DNA from: Thermoplasmata archaeon
GTDB lineage: Archaea > Thermoplasmatota > E2 > UBA202 > JdFR-43
Assembly (NCBI GenBank): GCA_021158865.1
Contig: JAGGSX010000161.1
Coordinates: 1-7,555 of the forward strand
Length of the DNA stretch: 7,555 nucleotides
Direction of reading: 5' to 3'
The notes beneath the pieces are model-generated. The model was given only the letters and a program-made list of their open reading frames with translations. It did not search any database and was not told where the DNA came from. Each line of letters opens with the position of its first letter. The stretch's first letter is position 1. Of this stretch, positions 5,521-7,555 are shown one piece after another. Position numbers and translations under genes: made by a program.

Positions 5521-6573
5521 AAATAGATACAATGCTGCCAATCCAACAATAGCAATGCCAGAAAGTAATGCTATGGCTTGAAATATCGGGTTACTAACAA
5601 TAAATTCAATATTTATTTCGTGCTGGCTAAAGTGGGGAATACTTATTAAAAGAAAAACACCTTCTCTTGTTGATGCAAGTTTATAATATTCTGGATTTGA
5701 ACCATCATCATTTGGATTTAAAATATCCTTTATACCACTTGCTTCATTTATTATTTTACCATCATATCTTACAATTATTTTATCAGACAGACAAACATTT
5801 TTTGCAAGATTGACTTTTATTACTTTTCCTCCTTCTCCTTCATTTCCGCTAACTTTCAAAATAATTTTATTTGATTTTGGCAATGTTACATTTATCGCAA
5901 CATTTCCAAAATATGAAATGAAATCCGTTTCATTTTTATTTTTTCCAGCTATTGATATTTCTCCTCCGATTGTTTTATTTACAAATGCATCCTCTATCGA
6001 TTGTTTTTCATCTATAAAAGAAAAGCCAACAAGCATTATGTCATGATAAGCGGTTATATTTTTTCCATGTATTTCTATTGGCTCGGTGCTCATCATTATA
6101 GAAGTGAAGTTATCTTTCTCAAGTTTTATTTCATTTGATTTTACTGGTGTTATATCATATCCTCCATTATGAATGACTATCTTTGTTGTACATATTTTTA
6201 GAAATCTTGTAGGGCTGTCATGCAACTCAACCCTGCATCCTTCATAGTTGAAAGAAATGCTTGGCCCAGAAATGCTTATTGTTCTATTCATCAATGCTTT
6301 CTGCATCTCTTCTTTTAATGCAGTATTCCACTCTATTAACTTTTTAATCATTGGGTCATCCAAAAATTCAAAAGTTATATCCATGGATTTATTTTTATAA
6401 ATCATATCCAGAACATGTTTATCAGAATAGCATGATATGACGCATCCTTCCAATCCAGAAGGGAAATATTTTCCAGTAAGGTCACCATCTTTTATTTCAA
6501 ATCCACCAATTTCAAATGCTGATGCAAATGGAACTATAAAGATAAAAGCGATTAACAGGGGCAACAATTTCAT
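5512..6573 (-). CDS. Orphan membrane-anchored surface glycoprotein
   Basis: From ATG 6573 the protein has 353 residues. TTG 6588 is rejected because the ATG has a TATA box at leaderless distance. Residues 1-19 are a signal peptide (hydrophobic run ending A-S-A before F-E-I-G-G). Residues 20-330 form an extracellular, probably beta-rich domain with seven N-glycosylation sequons (N61, N96, N155, N172, N199, N214, N228) and five Cys (44, 48, 113, 128, 261), of which C44/C48 are close enough to pair. A helix at about 331-351 and a final K-K anchor it with almost nothing inside the cell. The segment S-I-P-H-F-S-Q-H-E-I-N-I-E before the anchor resembles membrane-proximal strands in other archaeal surface proteins, from memory. 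No enzymatic motif is recognised. It is convergent with the regulator gene and shares its terminator. Confidence 0.75.
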   Translation of the reverse strand: MKLLPLLIAFIFIVPFASAFEIGGFEIKDGDLTGKYFPSGLEGCVISCYSDKHVLDMIYKNKSMDITFEFLDDPMIKKLIEWNTALKEEMQKALMNRTISISGPSISFNYEGCRVELHDSPTRFLKICTTKIVIHNGGYDITPVKSNEIKLEKDNFTSIMMSTEPIEIHGKNITAYHDIMLVGFSFIDEKQSIEDAFVNKTIGGEISIAGKNKNETDFISYFGNVAINVTLPKSNKIILKVSGNEGEGGKVIKVNLAKNVCLSDKIIVRYDGKIINEASGIKDILNPNDDGSNPEYYKLASTREGVFLLISIPHFSQHEINIEFIVSNPIFQAIALLSGIAIVGLAALYLFKK

Positions 6574-6593
6574 ACTATATAATATCAATATAT

Positions 6594-6601
6594 TTTATAA
6601 A
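6594..6601 (-). promoter_or_regulatory. TATA box of the surface-protein gene (leaderless)
   Basis: TTTATAAA on the minus strand leaves 20 nt to the ATG at 6573, with no SD between. It lies in the 45-nt gap after dys, so this gene probably has its own promoter. Confidence 0.6.
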
Positions 6602-6618
6602 ATGTGTCGAACAATCAT

Positions 6619-7518
6619 CTAACTATCCATTACAGCTTTTGCAATCAATGGCAATATAACAGTTGCATCTCCTTCAATGGTAACATTTTCTGCATTTTTT
6701 TTCAATTTCCCCCACGAAATTGCTTCGCGAAGTCTTGCTCCTGATAAAGAACCATCCCACTCGCTTGCTGTTGTTATATAAATTGCTCTATCAAGCCCAT
6801 CATGGAACTGAGCCCACCATATCAGATGATGCTTTGATATTCCTCCACCTATTATTATCCCTCCTATTCTCTCTTCCTTAAAAAATATATCAGAAAGCTC
6901 TCTCTCATCTTTCAGCAAATCAATTTCAATATTTTTTTCCTGTGAGTGCATCCATATCTGCCAGCCGACGGCTCCGTCGGTGGCGCCGGGCACATAAACA
7001 GGTATGCTATTTTTCCATGCCCAGTATAAAATTGAATTTTTATCGAGAATTTCCCCTATTTTCCATGCTATTTCTCTGCTGCCAAATTTTCCTTCCATAT
7101 TTTTTAAAATTTCATTCATTTTTTCCTCTATTATTATGCCATAGCTTTCATTTGGAATAAAAACATTACCAAGCCTATTTATTCCTTTTTCATTTAATTC
7201 AACATCATCTGCATAAAATGTTCCATGGTGATATGGTTTGAACGTTCTTGCCAAATCATGGTCAAGGGTTCCACATGTTGTTATTATTGCATTTACCATT
7301 TTTCTCTTAACCAATTCTTTTATCACTCCTCTCGTCCCTGTAGCAACTATGCATGCTGGAAATGTCAAAAAAATGTAATAGCTTTCATCAATCATTTCTT
7401 TATATATTTTGACTGCTTCTCCAACTTTCTTTGCTGTAAATCCACCTGCTTTATAAAATTGTTCCATCAAATCACTTACATTTTTAACAGAATTCAAATC
7501 AATATCTTCCACAATCAT
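6619..7518 (-). CDS. dys: Deoxyhypusine synthase
   Basis: This 299-residue cytoplasmic enzyme makes deoxyhypusine on one lysine of initiation factor aIF5A, using NAD and the aminobutyl group of spermidine (in some archaea possibly another polyamine donor). Family landmarks run in order: T-G-T-R-G-V-I (60-66), I-I-T-T-C-G-T-L-D-H-D-L-A-R (78-91), G-I-N-R-L-G-N-V-F-I-P-N-E-S-Y (112-126), P-G-A-T-D-G-A-V-G-W (177-186), G-G-G-I-S-K-H-H (224-231), and E-W-D-G-S-L-S-G-A-R-L-R-E-A-I-S-W-G-K (253-271). K271 matches the catalytic lysine of human DHS (K329), which forms the enzyme-substrate imine, and W269/E265 match its neighbours. It is shorter than human DHS, as archaeal forms are. A short GC-rich island (6961-6991) lies within the conserved 177-186 block. 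The aIF5A gene is not in the window. Confidence 0.95.
   Translation of the reverse strand: MIVEDIDLNSVKNVSDLMEQFYKAGGFTAKKVGEAVKIYKEMIDESYYIFLTFPACIVATGTRGVIKELVKRKMVNAIITTCGTLDHDLARTFKPYHHGTFYADDVELNEKGINRLGNVFIPNESYGIIIEEKMNEILKNMEGKFGSREIAWKIGEILDKNSILYWAWKNSIPVYVPGATDGAVGWQIWMHSQEKNIEIDLLKDERELSDIFFKEERIGGIIIGGGISKHHLIWWAQFHDGLDRAIYITTASEWDGSLSGARLREAISWGKLKKNAENVTIEGDATVILPLIAKAVMDS
6965..6980. repeat. GC-rich inverted repeat inside dys
   Basis: CCGACGG, two bases (CT), then CCGTCGG form a perfect 7-bp inverted repeat. It lies inside a segment with 25 G/C in 30 bases (6961-6990), while its surroundings are AT-rich. It encodes residues 180-185 of Dys. The function is unknown, and it could be a byproduct of GC-ending codons. 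Confidence 0.5.
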
Positions 7519-7538
7519 AATACAAAATATAAATCAAT

Positions 7539-7546
7539 TATTTAAA
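7539..7546 (-). promoter_or_regulatory. TATA box of dys (leaderless)
   Basis: TTTAAATA on the minus strand leaves 20 nt to the ATG at 7518, with no SD between, so transcription should begin at or next to the start codon. Confidence 0.6.
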
Positions 7547-7555
7547 GTTAAAATT

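Noticed and set aside
6574..6588. TTG start extending the surface protein by five residues
   Set aside because: The ATG at 6573 has a TATA box 20 nt upstream and begins a standard signal peptide; the extension lies in the probable untranscribed promoter.
6619..7518. Dys lacks acids matching human DHS Asp243 (Trp186 here) and Asp316 (Leu258 here), and has His87 for Glu137
   Set aside because: From memory, the T-C-G-T-L-D-H-D and D-G-S-L-S-G-A patterns also occur in archaeal DHS enzymes, so these look like subfamily features rather than loss of function. K271, W269, E265 and the K-H-H motif remain.
7225..7545. Plus-strand open frame of 106 codons antisense to dys
   Set aside because: It is Cys/Phe/Tyr-rich, low-complexity translation opposite the conserved dys sequence, without initiation signals.
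1..7555. CRISPR arrays, tRNA/rRNA genes, insertion sequences
   Set aside because: I found no regularly spaced repeats, no tRNA-like GC-rich cloverleaf segment in the intergenic regions, and no transposase-like protein or flanking terminal repeats.

Overview
This AT-rich window is archaeal. It carries both subunits of DNA topoisomerase VI, deoxyhypusine synthase, and the archaeal/eukaryotic rRNA-modifying enzyme Tsr3. Its genes use TATA-box promoters, and several lack a Shine-Dalgarno (SD) sequence. The top6B-top6A order, a gingipain-type (C25) propeptide protein and an N-glycosylatable surface protein fit a euryarchaeon. A Thermoplasmatota lineage outside the classical Thermoplasmatales (which lack topo VI) is my guess, not something the sequence proves.

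Layout, left to right. (1) A short secreted protein resembling only the propeptide of C25 peptidases, minus strand, 33-575. (2) A cupin protein and tsr3, minus strand, overlapping by 14 nt, so one transcript (675-1536). (3) top6B-top6A, minus strand, the stop of one directly abutting the start of the next (1627-4563). (4) A divergent intergenic region of about 160 bp (4564-4723) holding the promoter of top6BA on one side and, on the other, two TATA-like boxes and two small dyads. (5) A plus-strand pair: a three-helix membrane protein whose stop overlaps the start of a tandem winged-helix regulator (4724-5511). (6) A signal-peptide- and tail-anchored surface protein of unknown function, minus strand (5512-6573), convergent with the regulator with no base between the two stop codons. 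(7) Deoxyhypusine synthase, minus strand (6619-7518).

Most of the window is core information processing: chromosome topology (topo VI), small-subunit rRNA maturation (Tsr3) and aIF5A hypusination (Dys). The less explained part is 4564-6573, where a small membrane protein is translationally coupled to a two-domain DNA-binding protein next to an orphan surface protein. Four minus-strand genes (dys, surface protein, top6B, cupin) share a layout: an A/T-only TATA octamer with 19-20 nt before the ATG and no SD, suggesting leaderless mRNAs. Genes internal to operons, or with leaders, have SDs instead (top6A, the C25 propeptide gene, probably the membrane protein gene). Three TTG-initiated reading frames were shortened to internal ATGs for these reasons. 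I see no tRNA, rRNA, CRISPR array, insertion sequence or clear mobile element. There is no gene-free stretch longer than 300 bases.
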